From contig NZ_FNXY01000003.1 in NCBI RefSeq assembly GCF_900108855.1, positions 372,001 through 436,000 of the forward strand: a DNA stretch of 64,000 nt. The letters run 5' to 3'. Position 1 is the stretch's first letter; each line of letters opens with the position of its first letter. The DNA comes from Dyadobacter koreensis (GTDB taxonomy: Bacteria > Bacteroidota > Bacteroidia > Cytophagales > Spirosomataceae). The translations under genes were made by a program, and so were the position numbers. Positions 18,181 to 27,017 of the stretch are shown one piece after another. The notes under the pieces are model-generated. The model worked only from the letters and a program-made list of their open reading frames with translations, was not told where the DNA came from and searched no databases.

Positions 18181-18281
18181 CTTGGGTTACACAAAGTTTC
18201 AAAGAGAAAAAAGGAGGGGCACAGAGTTGAAATTTCTCTGTGCCCCTCCTTTTATACTCATTTTCTTCTGTGTAACCTAAG
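18181..18281. repeat. Interrupted palindrome, probable bidirectional terminator
   Basis: A perfect 18-base stem (18209-18226 with 18236-18253, core ggaggggcacagag) with a 9-base loop. Outside it a second, imperfect pair of arms lies at 18181-18195 and 18266-18281 (variants of ggttacaca). It fills the space between convergent mutS2 and the MFS gene. The inner stem with flanking A and T runs can end transcription both ways; the outer arms suggest a dispersed palindromic repeat unit. Confidence 0.75.
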
Positions 18282-18283
18282 AA

Positions 18284-19537
18284 TTATAGCTGAGGCTGTT
18301 GTGCCAGTTGAGCTTCATCCACATGTCCGCCGGATTTTGGGTTTCCTTTCCAGGCCCATAACACGATGAATGCTACAATTAATATCAGGGGAAATGTTAA
18401 CATGGTAGACAAAGTCGATTGACCTGCTGCAAGCTCCAGAGCAGACCCCGTAAGACCCTTCGCAGCATTTTCTGCGTGAGCTTCGTCAATCCATGATCCA
18501 ATGAAAGGCTGGAAAATTGAAGTTGACAACATCCCTACTCCACCGATAATTGACATACCCAACGCACCGCTTAAGGGCACTCGCTGCGCAACGAAACCAA
18601 TCATAATCGGCCAGTTGAAACATACTCCCAGACCGAAGATTACAGCTGCCAGGTAAGCGATCGGACCTGTTACGGTACTGAACATATAAATTCCAATTGC
18701 TGCCAGAATAGAACCCCCAAACAAAACGCCTGTCTGTCCCAGCTGCGCTACAACGGGTCCTGTAAAGAGTCTTCCTAATGTCATCACACCAAATGTCAAT
18801 GCCAGAACCAACATCGCATCCGCTCCACTGCTGCTCAAAACAACAGTCACCCACTGGTTAGGCCCGAACTCCGTAATAGCTGTCATCGCCATGCAGCAGA
18901 ATATGAAAATGTATAACGGAGTTAACATCGCCTGGAAATTTTTTGCGATTGATGTTACTCCTTCTACTTTTGGTTTAGGGAAAGCCTGACCAAAAAACAG
19001 GAATGCATAAACCACTGTCGGAAGCATCAGAACCCATATCTGAGTTTGCCATGAAAAACCTGCACTCGTCATGAATTTCGAAATCAAACTACCGATCACG
19101 ATTCCGCCGGGAAACCACATATGAAAGCGTCCCAACATTTTGTTCAGTTTGTTGCTGGTATACATATCAGCAATCATTGGATTACACGCTGCTTCTGTAC
19201 ATCCGTTTCCAAAACCGATAAAGAATGTTGAAATCAGCAAGCCGGCATAACCGCCAGCGTAAATCGTAAGCAAAATACCCAGCGTATGAGCTACTACCGC
19301 CACCTGCATAATTATTTTAGGTCCAACGGAGTGATAAACGATTCCGCCGATTACCATTGAAATCGGGAATCCAAAAAAGAACATTGAATTTATAAAGCCT
19401 AACTGCTCGGCTGATAGTCCAAATTCTGTTCCCAACTGAGGGAGAATACCCGCCCTGATACTAAACGAAAAAGCCGTAGTAATGATGGCAAGACAACTGG
19501 CCAGAAACAGCCGGGATGGGTTAACGGTTTGAGACAT
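18284..19537 (-). CDS. MFS transporter, probable sugar permease
   Basis: A 417-residue inner-membrane major facilitator with about twelve hydrophobic segments. The N terminus (residues 9-35) is the first helix; a GFGNGCTEAACNPM stretch in helix 4 or 5 and the loop KLNKMLGRFHMWFPGG resemble sugar-phosphate and hexose permease-type members of Bacteroidota. Substrate is not readable from sequence. It is divergent from the oxidoreductase at 19762 across 224 bases, and with the following sugar genes it likely forms one carbohydrate-use locus, providing uptake of the substrate. The C terminus is polar, ending in QLAQQPQL. Confidence 0.85.
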   Translation of the reverse strand: MSQTVNPSRLFLASCLAIITTAFSFSIRAGILPQLGTEFGLSAEQLGFINSMFFFGFPISMVIGGIVYHSVGPKIIMQVAVVAHTLGILLTIYAGGYAGLLISTFFIGFGNGCTEAACNPMIADMYTSNKLNKMLGRFHMWFPGGIVIGSLISKFMTSAGFSWQTQIWVLMLPTVVYAFLFFGQAFPKPKVEGVTSIAKNFQAMLTPLYIFIFCCMAMTAITEFGPNQWVTVVLSSSGADAMLVLALTFGVMTLGRLFTGPVVAQLGQTGVLFGGSILAAIGIYMFSTVTGPIAYLAAVIFGLGVCFNWPIMIGFVAQRVPLSGALGMSIIGGVGMLSTSIFQPFIGSWIDEAHAENAAKGLTGSALELAAGQSTLSTMLTFPLILIVAFIVLWAWKGNPKSGGHVDEAQLAQQPQL

Positions 19538-19683
19538 GTGAGCTAAAGGTTATAATATTTAAGTGAAATAAAAGGAATACGACGGACTATGGATTTTGTT
19601 TAAGATTTTCACAAAAAAAACAAATAATTGCTAATTCTACTATTCAATCTTCATTTTAAGGCACATTTTTTCTATGTTAAATA

Positions 19684-19691
19684 TATCTTTG
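19684..19691 (+). promoter_or_regulatory. Putative -7 box TATCTTTG for the sugar operon
   Basis: Exact TAnnTTTG match 71 bases before the ATG at 19762, with a T-rich stretch about 20 bases upstream in place of TTTG. Expected start of transcription is around 19698. Confidence 0.5.
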
Positions 19692-19761
19692 TAAGAAGTA
19701 AGAGTCAATGATACTACTCTTATTACAGTAAAATATTTTTAGAAACTTTAAACCCAGAGGA

Positions 19762-20910
19762 ATGTCACGAAAGATAAGGATGGGTATGGTGGGTGGAACA
19801 CTCGACGCTTTTATTGGCGGTGTTCACCGTCGTGCCGCTATCATGGACGGAGAAATTGAACTGGTTTGCGGTGCTTTTAGCTCGTCTCCCGAGAAATCGA
19901 AAGAAACCGGAAGAGCACTTTATTTACCCGAAGACCGCGTTTATGGAAATTTCGAGGAGATGATCCTCAAAGAAAAACAGCTTCCCGAAGGCGAACGCAT
20001 GGATTTTGTAGCAATCGTTACTCCAAATCATGTTCATGCGGCCCCTACAAAGCTGGCTCTTGAAAATGGTTTTCACGTTGTTTGTGATAAACCCATAACA
20101 CTAACTGTTGAGGAAGCGGAAGAAATTGTTGAACTGGTTGAAAAAACCGGTCTTGTATTCTGCCTGACACACAATTATACAGGGTATCCTATGGTGAAAG
20201 AAGCAAAAGATATGATTGCTTCCGGAGCTATTGGAAAAGTTCGCAAGGTGATTGTCGAGTATCCGCAGGGCTGGCTTTCTACATTGGTTGAGGTTACCGG
20301 CAACAAGCAGGCCGCATGGAGAACTGATCCTAGCAAGTCAGGTGCAGGCGGAGGCTTGGGTGACATTGGAACGCATGCTGAGAATCTTGCTGAATATATC
20401 ACAGGGCTGAGAATTACACAGCTTTGTGCTGACCTTACCATTTTTGTTGAAGGACGCCAACTGGATGATGACGCTAACGTTTTGCTTCGTTTCGACAACG
20501 GTGCAAAAGGTATTCTTCAAAATAGCCAGATTGCGAACGGAGAAGAAAATGACCTGAATATCCGTGTTTATGGTGAAACGGGCGGTTTGCAATGGAAACA
20601 AATGGAACCGAATACATTGATTCACAAAACCCAGCAGGGAGTTCGGTTGATTCGTACCGGCGTTGGAAATTTGTCTAAAGCAGCTCAGGTTCATACCCGG
20701 ATTCCTGCCGGGCACCCGGAAGGTTATTTTGAAGCATTTGCCAATCTTTACCGAAATTTCGCTATTCACGTTCGTGCACACTGGGAAGGGCGCAAAGCTG
20801 ATCCGGTTTATGATTTCCCGACTGCTCAGGACGGTTTACGCGGTATGAAGTTCGTGCAGACGGTAATTGCTTCTGATAAATCTGACACGAAGTGGACCAC
20901 TTTTGAGTAG
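19762..20910 (+). CDS. Gfo/Idh/MocA family oxidoreductase
   Basis: A 382-residue NAD(P)-dependent oxidoreductase that probably oxidises or reduces a sugar or inositol-type ring. The N-terminal Rossmann strand RMGMVGGTLDAFIGGVHRRAA carries the dinucleotide loop; the family EKP motif appears as VVCDKPITL near residue 113, where the lysine is catalytic, and GGLGDIGTHAENL near residue 197 supplies the D-x-x-x-H pair. It is cytoplasmic, with no signal peptide. Together with the paralogous gene at 21023 and the isomerase at 22257 it forms a three-gene run on the plus strand, likely a pathway through a keto-sugar. Confidence 0.88.
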   Translation: MSRKIRMGMVGGTLDAFIGGVHRRAAIMDGEIELVCGAFSSSPEKSKETGRALYLPEDRVYGNFEEMILKEKQLPEGERMDFVAIVTPNHVHAAPTKLALENGFHVVCDKPITLTVEEAEEIVELVEKTGLVFCLTHNYTGYPMVKEAKDMIASGAIGKVRKVIVEYPQGWLSTLVEVTGNKQAAWRTDPSKSGAGGGLGDIGTHAENLAEYITGLRITQLCADLTIFVEGRQLDDDANVLLRFDNGAKGILQNSQIANGEENDLNIRVYGETGGLQWKQMEPNTLIHKTQQGVRLIRTGVGNLSKAAQVHTRIPAGHPEGYFEAFANLYRNFAIHVRAHWEGRKADPVYDFPTAQDGLRGMKFVQTVIASDKSDTKWTTFE

Positions 20911-20933
20911 ATCCTGAAAGAATCTATATTTTG

Positions 20934-20955
20934 AGGATCGGAACCTGTTCCGGTC
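20934..20955 (+). terminator. Weak hairpin between the two oxidoreductase genes
   Basis: Short stem cggaac / gttccg with one extra outer pair, followed by ttctttgt. It may act as a partial attenuator or processing site; the T run is too poor for a firm terminator call. Confidence 0.35.
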
Positions 20956-21022
20956 TTCTTTGTAAATATTACGCATACTCCCATACCTTTAAAATATTTT
21001 TCACAATCCTTTTACCTTGTTT

Positions 21023-22168
21023 ATGACTAAAATAAAAGTTGGTGTAGTCGGTACCGGTTTTATTGGCCCTGCCCATATCGAAGCGCTAAGACGCCTTCCT
21101 AATGTTGAAGTAGCTGCTCTTTGTGAAGTAACTGCCGAGGCAGCAAAAGAAAAAGCGGATGCATTGGGAATCTCCCGGTCTTACACATTTGATGAATTGT
21201 TGAAGCAGGACGATATTCAGGCAATCCACATTTGTACACCTAACTTCCTTCACTACTCTCAATCAAAAGCGGCTTTGCTTGCTGGCAAACACGTAATTTG
21301 TGAAAAACCATTGGCAAAAGATCTAGCGGAGGCGGAAGAACTTGTGGAGCTTGCTGCGAAAACAGGTCTTGTTAACGCAGTCCACTTCAATCTGCGTTAT
21401 TATCCATTGGCACGTCAGATGAAATCGATGCGTGAACGTGGAGAGCTTGGTGAAATTTATTCTTTCATCGGTTCTTACCTTCAGGACTGGTTGTTTTATG
21501 AGACAGATTATAACTGGCGTCTTGAACCGGACAAATCAGGTGATTCTCGTGCAATCGCTGATATCGGTTCCCATTTGATGGATATCCTGGAATATATTAC
21601 AGGCTTGAAAACAGTAGAAGTTCTTGCAGATTTTAATACAATCCACAAGACACGTAAGAAGCCTTTAAAAGCGGTGGAAACCTATTCAGGAAAAATGCTT
21701 CAGCCGGAAGACTACGCCGATGTACCGATTACAACAGAAGATCACGCCAACGTTCTTCTTCGTTTTGACAACGGAAGCAAAGGTGTGATAACTGTTTCGC
21801 AGGTTTCTGCCGGACGTAAAAACCGTATGACTCTGGAAATTTCAGGCTCTAAGAAAACTTTCAACTGGACCTCCGAAGCTCCAAACGAAATGTGGATTGG
21901 TAACCGCGACAAGAGCAACGAAATATTAATGCGCGATCCATCACTTGTAAATGATGATGTTCGCTCGTTGATCACTTTCCCTGGCGGGCACAACGAAGGT
22001 TTCCCGGATACATCAAAACAAATGTTCAAGGAAGTTTACGCTGCTATCGCAGAAGGCAAACAACCGGAAAACCCAACCTTCCCTACCTTTGCAGACGGAT
22101 ACCGCGAGCTATTAATCTGCGAAAGAATCCTGGAAAGCAATAAGAAACAGGCTTGGGTGACTGTCTAA
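21023..22168 (+). CDS. Gfo/Idh/MocA family oxidoreductase
   Basis: A 381-residue dehydrogenase. The ATG at 21023 is used; the TTG six bases upstream is less likely. N-terminal VGVVGTGFIGPAHIEAL is a standard dinucleotide fold, HVICEKPLAKD gives the EKP motif near residue 95, and ADIGSHLMDIL gives the D-x-x-x-H site near residue 180. Similarity to the preceding gene is limited to the fold and motifs, so this is not a recent duplication; the two enzymes probably act on different intermediates. Some members of this family oxidise glycosides at C3 or work with ThuB-type partners; the exact reaction is inferred only. Confidence 0.88.
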   Translation: MTKIKVGVVGTGFIGPAHIEALRRLPNVEVAALCEVTAEAAKEKADALGISRSYTFDELLKQDDIQAIHICTPNFLHYSQSKAALLAGKHVICEKPLAKDLAEAEELVELAAKTGLVNAVHFNLRYYPLARQMKSMRERGELGEIYSFIGSYLQDWLFYETDYNWRLEPDKSGDSRAIADIGSHLMDILEYITGLKTVEVLADFNTIHKTRKKPLKAVETYSGKMLQPEDYADVPITTEDHANVLLRFDNGSKGVITVSQVSAGRKNRMTLEISGSKKTFNWTSEAPNEMWIGNRDKSNEILMRDPSLVNDDVRSLITFPGGHNEGFPDTSKQMFKEVYAAIAEGKQPENPTFPTFADGYRELLICERILESNKKQAWVTV

Positions 22169-22176
22169 TTTTGAGC

Positions 22177-22227
22177 GAGTGAATGATAGAATGAGTGAAT
22201 AGGACTAGCTCATTCTATCATTCACTC
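22177..22227. repeat. 19-base perfect inverted repeat between oxidoreductase and isomerase genes
   Basis: Arms 22177-22195 and 22209-22227 are exact reverse complements with a 13-base loop. The sequence is built from repeats of a gaatga-like unit, and more copies of the unit continue to 22240. No T run follows, so it is more likely a repeat element or mRNA-stabilising hairpin than a terminator. Confidence 0.7.
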
Positions 22228-22256
22228 ATTCTACCATTCAACATTAACAAAGAACT

Positions 22257-23309
22257 ATGAAAACTATAAAAGGACCAGGTATTTTTCTTGCCCAGTTTCT
22301 GGGTGACGAAGCTCCGTTTAATACGCTTGATGGTTTAACAACGTACATGGCCGATCTTGGCTACAAAGGCGTTCAGTTGCCGATTTGGGACCCAAGGATT
22401 ATTGATGTAAAACTTGCCGCAGAATCTCAGACGTACGCGGATGAATTGAAAGGTAAGCTGAAAGATAAAGGTCTTGAAATTACTGAACTTGCTTCTCATA
22501 TCATCGGACAGCTTGTAGCTTCTCATCCCGTTTATGATGAAATGTATGATGGATTTGCTATTCCGGAAGTACGTAAAAATCCAAAAGCAAGAGCGGAGTG
22601 GGCTGTTCAACAATTGAAATATACTGCCGTTGCGAGTAAGAATCTTGGCCTTACAGCCAGTGCAACATTCTCTGGGGCGTTAGCTTGGCCCTTCCTTTAC
22701 CCTTGGCCTCAACGTCCGGCTGGTCTGGTTGAGACTGCGTTTAAAGAACTTGCTGCGCGCTGGAAACCGATTCTGGATGTTTACGACGAGAATGGCGTTG
22801 ACGTTTGTTATGAACTTCACCCTGGCGAAGATCTGTTTGACGGTGCTACTTTCGAAATGTTCGTCGATTATCTTGACGGACATTCAAGAGCTAATATCAA
22901 CTACGACCCAAGTCACTTCGTATTACAGCAACTTGATTATCTTCAATTCATCGATCTTTACCACGACCGCATCAAAGCGTTCCACGTAAAAGACGCAGAA
23001 TTTAATCCAACAGGAAAACAAGGTGTATACAGTGGTTTCGCAGGATGGGCAGACCGCGCCGGCCGCTTCCGCTCATTAGGAGACGGACAGGTTGATTTCC
23101 CAAGTATTTTCTCGAAACTTTCTCAGTATGATTACGGAAGCTGGGCAGTTTTAGAGTGGGAATGCTGTATCAAATCACCGGAACAAGGCGCGGCAGAAGG
23201 CGCTCCATTTATTGCAAACCACATTATTGATGTTACAACTAAAGCATTCGATGATTTCGCCGGGACAGGTGCTGACGAAGCCTTTAACCGCAGAATTCTA
23301 GGGCTCTGA
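22257..23309 (+). CDS. Sugar phosphate isomerase/epimerase (AP endonuclease 2-like TIM barrel)
   Basis: A 350-residue TIM-barrel protein of the xylose isomerase-like superfamily. Metal and substrate sites are visible as CYELHPGEDL (Glu at about residue 185), NINYDPSHF (Asp and His), AFHVKDAEF (His and Asp) and VLEWECC (C-terminal Glu). Members isomerise or epimerise keto sugars, inositols or keto-glycosides using a divalent metal. It lacks a signal peptide and is cytoplasmic. It follows the second oxidoreductase by 88 bases and is closed by a terminator, so it ends the sugar operon. Confidence 0.88.
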   Translation: MKTIKGPGIFLAQFLGDEAPFNTLDGLTTYMADLGYKGVQLPIWDPRIIDVKLAAESQTYADELKGKLKDKGLEITELASHIIGQLVASHPVYDEMYDGFAIPEVRKNPKARAEWAVQQLKYTAVASKNLGLTASATFSGALAWPFLYPWPQRPAGLVETAFKELAARWKPILDVYDENGVDVCYELHPGEDLFDGATFEMFVDYLDGHSRANINYDPSHFVLQQLDYLQFIDLYHDRIKAFHVKDAEFNPTGKQGVYSGFAGWADRAGRFRSLGDGQVDFPSIFSKLSQYDYGSWAVLEWECCIKSPEQGAAEGAPFIANHIIDVTTKAFDDFAGTGADEAFNRRILGL

Positions 23310-23340
23310 ATAAATAATTGTCGTTATAACAAGTATAATA

Positions 23341-23372
23341 AAAACCTATCGTTCTTATGACTGATAGGTTTT
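23341..23372 (+). terminator. Terminator of the oxidoreductase/isomerase operon
   Basis: Stem aaaacctatc / gataggtttt with a 12-base loop followed by a run of T, 31 bases after the isomerase stop. Confidence 0.8.
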
Positions 23373-23477
23373 TTTATACAATAACTTGTACCCTTTCGGG
23401 AAAACATAGTAATAAAAGTAAGATGACCAGTTTACAATCAAATTTCTGATCTAATACTGAAACCCAAACAACCAATA

Positions 23478-26400
23478 ATGAAGTATCCTTCTTTTTCAAA
23501 AATTATGAAATACCTGAGCGCGCTTTGCCTGGCATGGTGCGTTTCAGTTGCCACCATTGCTCAAAAAGTTACGCCCGAAAAACGAATCCTGGTTTTTTCC
23601 AAAACGGCTGGTTTTCGACATGCGTCCATTCCGGCGGGGCAGACAGCCCTTATTAAACTGGGAAAAGAAAACGGTTTCAGTGTCGATACTACGGAAAATT
23701 CTTCCGTCTTTACCGAAAAAAATCTTAGAAAATACAGTGCTGTACTATTTCTGAATACAACCGGAAATATTCTCAATGACGATCAGCAGGAAGCCTTTGA
23801 ACATTACATTCAGGCAGGCGGGGGGTATCTCGGAATTCACGCAGCGACAGATACAGAATACGACTGGCAATGGTACAACAAACTCGCCGGTGCTTATTTT
23901 GCAAGCCACCCGGGAAATCCGAATGTACAGGAAGGCGAAGCTTATGTAGTCAATAAAAATCATCCTTCTATGGAAGGTTTTCCGGATCGCTGGAAAATCA
24001 AGGACGAATTTTATGATTTCAAAACCTTCAATCCCCAGGTTACCGTTCTTGTAAACATTGACGAGAAGTCATATAAAGATGGTAAAATGGGTGACAAACA
24101 CCCGATGTCATGGTTCCATGAATATGATGGGGGAAAAGCATTTTATACCAATTTCGGTCACGAAGACGCGACTTTTGTAAATCCTGTATTTTTAAAACAC
24201 CTGACAGGAGGCTTAAATTATGTCATGGCTACTTCCCTTGACTATTCGAAAGCACGTCCTGAGGAAAACCGTTTTACGAAAAAAGTGTTGGTTAGCAAAC
24301 TGGATGAACCTACGGAATTAGTTGTTCTGGATGATCAGCGTGTGTTGGTTGCGGAAAGAAAAGGAAAGCTAAAGCTTTACAATCCTAAAACTGGAAAGAT
24401 GAAAATTGCCGCTGAAATTCCAGTTTATATCAAACAGGAATACGGCCTGATGGGTTTGAATATTGACCCGAATTTCAAGACCAATAAATTAGTTTATCTA
24501 TATTATTCTCCACCTTCAAGTGAAGCAGATACCGCACAACATTTGTCTCGTTTCAAGTATGACGACATTAAGGACACGTTACTTTTGTCGACCGAAGAAA
24601 ATTTGTTACGGGTACCTGTAAAGAGGACAGATTGCTGTCACACCGGAGGTTCAATCGCCTGGGATGCAAAAGGCAATCTTTATTTATCGACAGGCGACGA
24701 CGTGAATCCTTTCCAGTCTGACGGATACGGCCCTATTGATGGGCGGCCGGGGCGTGAAGGCTGGGATGGTCGTCATTCTTCTTCCAATACCAATTCTTTG
24801 AGAGGAAAAATTCTCCGTATCAAACCTCGGTATGGCGATCGTCGTGCGAATATGCCAGGCGGAACAAATCTTTATGACATACCAGAAGGAAATCTTTTCC
24901 CGGTTGGAACAGAAAACGATGACGACCGTCGAACCCGACCTGAAATTTATGTGATGGGAACGCGGAATCCTTATCGTATTTCAGTCGATCAGCACACGGG
25001 CTATGTATACTGGGGTGATGTTGGACCAGATGCTTCAAACGATAATCCGAAACGCGGACCTCGCGGATATGATGAAGTAAACCAGGCAAGAAAAGCAGGT
25101 TATTTTGGTTATCCTCTATTTATAGCAGATAACAAGCCATACATCGAGTTCAATTTTGCAGACAGCACTTCCGGCAAACCTTTCGATCCTGCGGCGCCAA
25201 TTAATGATTCTCCGCATAATACTGGTATCAAAAAGTTACCTCCGGCACAACCCGCTTTTATTTATTATCCATATGCAGACTCACCTGACTTCGGCCCTAT
25301 CGTAGGAAAAGGTGGACGTAATGCCATGGCAGGGCCAGTTTTTTATTCCAACGACTACCAGGACAGCAAAAGTAAATTCCCGAACTACTACAATGGAAAG
25401 TTCTTTGCATACGACTGGATCCGTGATTACATTAACGTAGTGACCATGGACAAAGAAGGTAACCTGGTAAATATTGAGCGTTTTATGCCAAAGGGGAAAT
25501 TCAGTCACCCGATTGATATGCAGTTTGCAAATGATGGTTCATTATATACACTGGAATATGGTCCTAACTGGTTTGCGCAAAACGATGAAGCAAGTCTATC
25601 ACATATTACCTACAACGCTGGAAATCGCGTTCCGGTAGCGGCTGCAAAAGCAACAAACACTACCGGTGCAGTTCCGTTAAAAGTTGCATTTTCATCAAAA
25701 GGATCTATCGACTACGATGGAGATCCGATCAAATATGAATGGTCATTTGGCAAAGGATTAGGAAAAAGCACATTAGCAAATCCTACCTTCACCTACACAA
25801 AAGCCGGTGAGTACACTGCACTATTAAAAGTTACAGACAGCGCGGGAAACAGCAACACTTCGGAAGTAACGATAAAAGCTGGTAATGCCATTCCTCAGGT
25901 TGATGTGGCGATCAAGGGAAATAAAACCTTTTACTGGAATGACAAGCCAGTTAATTATGAAGTTGCCGTTATGGACAAAGAAGACGGAAGTCTGGTGAAA
26001 AAGTCAATTCCCGAAGAAGAAGTAACGCTGACAATCAATTATCTGGAAGGTTACGACAAAACTGTTCTTGCGCAGGGACATCAGGCAAATACTGGATTTG
26101 ATACCGGAAGACGTCTGATTGAACTAAGCGATTGCAAAGCCTGCCATTCGGTTGACAAAAAATCCATAGGTCCTGCTTATATCGAGGTTGCCAGAAGGTA
26201 TGAAAAAGAAAGAAATTCTTTGAAGACGCTGACCGACAAAGTCATCAAAGGTGGTGGTGGAGTCTGGGGTGAGCAGGCGATGGCAGCCCATCCGCAGCAT
26301 AAGCCAGAAGAAGTTGAGGAAATGGTTAAATACATTTTGTCGCTCTCCAAAAAACAGGTTGTCGAGAAAAAACCTTTGAAAAGTTCTTATGTGACAGAAG

Positions 26401-26891
26401 CTAAGAAAAAGGATGGCTCGTATATCTTCACAGCCACTTATACGGACAAAGGAAATGGTACCATGGGACCGTTGACAGGATCGAAAACAGTGGCATTGCG
26501 TCCTGCAAAAATTCAGGCTAATACATTAGATGAAGGTAAGGGCTTTGTAAAATTCAAAACACCTGCCGGTCCGGAAGTAGTTTTAGGATCTGCAAACGGC
26601 AGTTTTATTACATTTGACGATATCGATTTGTCTGGAATTTCTGCTTTGTCAGTAGCTGTAATTAGTACTGAACAAACGGCGGGCGGAACTTTGGAAGCAC
26701 GACTAGACTCTCCTTCGGGATTGAAGATCGGAGAAGCAAAGGTTGAAACTTCCGGTACACTTAATCTGACAACTACGGCTCCGGCAGATAACAAGAAACA
26801 CAAAGTTGTTTTTGTATATAAAAACCCACAAGCAAACGGAAAGCCGCTTTTTGCCATTGATTCAATTGAATTTAAGGAAAGCGCAATGTAG
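23478..26891 (+). CDS. ThuA / glucose-sorbosone dehydrogenase / PKD / cytochrome c / CBM6-like fusion protein
   Basis: A 1137-residue exported multidomain protein. After a signal peptide (residues 1-29, ending ATIAQ) come a ThuA trehalose-utilisation domain (about 33-255, class I amidotransferase-like fold), a six-bladed PQQ-type sugar dehydrogenase domain (about 265-710), a PKD beta-sandwich (about 720-800), a class I cytochrome c domain with CKACH at 886-890 and probable distal Met935, and a C-terminal CBM6-like beta-sandwich (980-1137). The layout suggests periplasmic oxidation of a bound sugar with electrons passed through the heme. It is transcribed separately, just after the sugar operon. 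The substrate is not evident; glycoside or trehalose relatives are likely. Confidence 0.9.
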   Translation: MKYPSFSKIMKYLSALCLAWCVSVATIAQKVTPEKRILVFSKTAGFRHASIPAGQTALIKLGKENGFSVDTTENSSVFTEKNLRKYSAVLFLNTTGNILNDDQQEAFEHYIQAGGGYLGIHAATDTEYDWQWYNKLAGAYFASHPGNPNVQEGEAYVVNKNHPSMEGFPDRWKIKDEFYDFKTFNPQVTVLVNIDEKSYKDGKMGDKHPMSWFHEYDGGKAFYTNFGHEDATFVNPVFLKHLTGGLNYVMATSLDYSKARPEENRFTKKVLVSKLDEPTELVVLDDQRVLVAERKGKLKLYNPKTGKMKIAAEIPVYIKQEYGLMGLNIDPNFKTNKLVYLYYSPPSSEADTAQHLSRFKYDDIKDTLLLSTEENLLRVPVKRTDCCHTGGSIAWDAKGNLYLSTGDDVNPFQSDGYGPIDGRPGREGWDGRHSSSNTNSLRGKILRIKPRYGDRRANMPGGTNLYDIPEGNLFPVGTENDDDRRTRPEIYVMGTRNPYRISVDQHTGYVYWGDVGPDASNDNPKRGPRGYDEVNQARKAGYFGYPLFIADNKPYIEFNFADSTSGKPFDPAAPINDSPHNTGIKKLPPAQPAFIYYPYADSPDFGPIVGKGGRNAMAGPVFYSNDYQDSKSKFPNYYNGKFFAYDWIRDYINVVTMDKEGNLVNIERFMPKGKFSHPIDMQFANDGSLYTLEYGPNWFAQNDEASLSHITYNAGNRVPVAAAKATNTTGAVPLKVAFSSKGSIDYDGDPIKYEWSFGKGLGKSTLANPTFTYTKAGEYTALLKVTDSAGNSNTSEVTIKAGNAIPQVDVAIKGNKTFYWNDKPVNYEVAVMDKEDGSLVKKSIPEEEVTLTINYLEGYDKTVLAQGHQANTGFDTGRRLIELSDCKACHSVDKKSIGPAYIEVARRYEKERNSLKTLTDKVIKGGGGVWGEQAMAAHPQHKPEEVEEMVKYILSLSKKQVVEKKPLKSSYVTEAKKKDGSYIFTATYTDKGNGTMGPLTGSKTVALRPAKIQANTLDEGKGFVKFKTPAGPEVVLGSANGSFITFDDIDLSGISALSVAVISTEQTAGGTLEARLDSPSGLKIGEAKVETSGTLNLTTTAPADNKKHKVVFVYKNPQANGKPLFAIDSIEFKESAM

Positions 26892-26907
26892 TTTTTAAGA
26901 TTTCAGT

Positions 26908-26944
26908 AAAAAATCCCTGTCAGCGAAACTGACAGGGATTTTTT
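26908..26944. terminator. Bidirectional terminator
   Basis: Perfect stem with core atccctgtcag / ctgacagggat and loop cgaaa, flanked by A on the left and T on the right. It lies between the plus-strand fusion gene and the minus-strand TIGR02757 gene and can serve both. Confidence 0.88.
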
Positions 26945-27017
26945 TATCACTACACATGCTTGTCGACAGATATGATAGGAGATAATATAGTCTCTTATGC
27001 TTTCAAATCTAAATTTC

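Noticed and set aside
22177..22227. Rho-independent terminator in the sugar operon
   Set aside because: The stem is perfect but no T run follows on either strand, and the isomerase gene lies directly downstream without a clear promoter.
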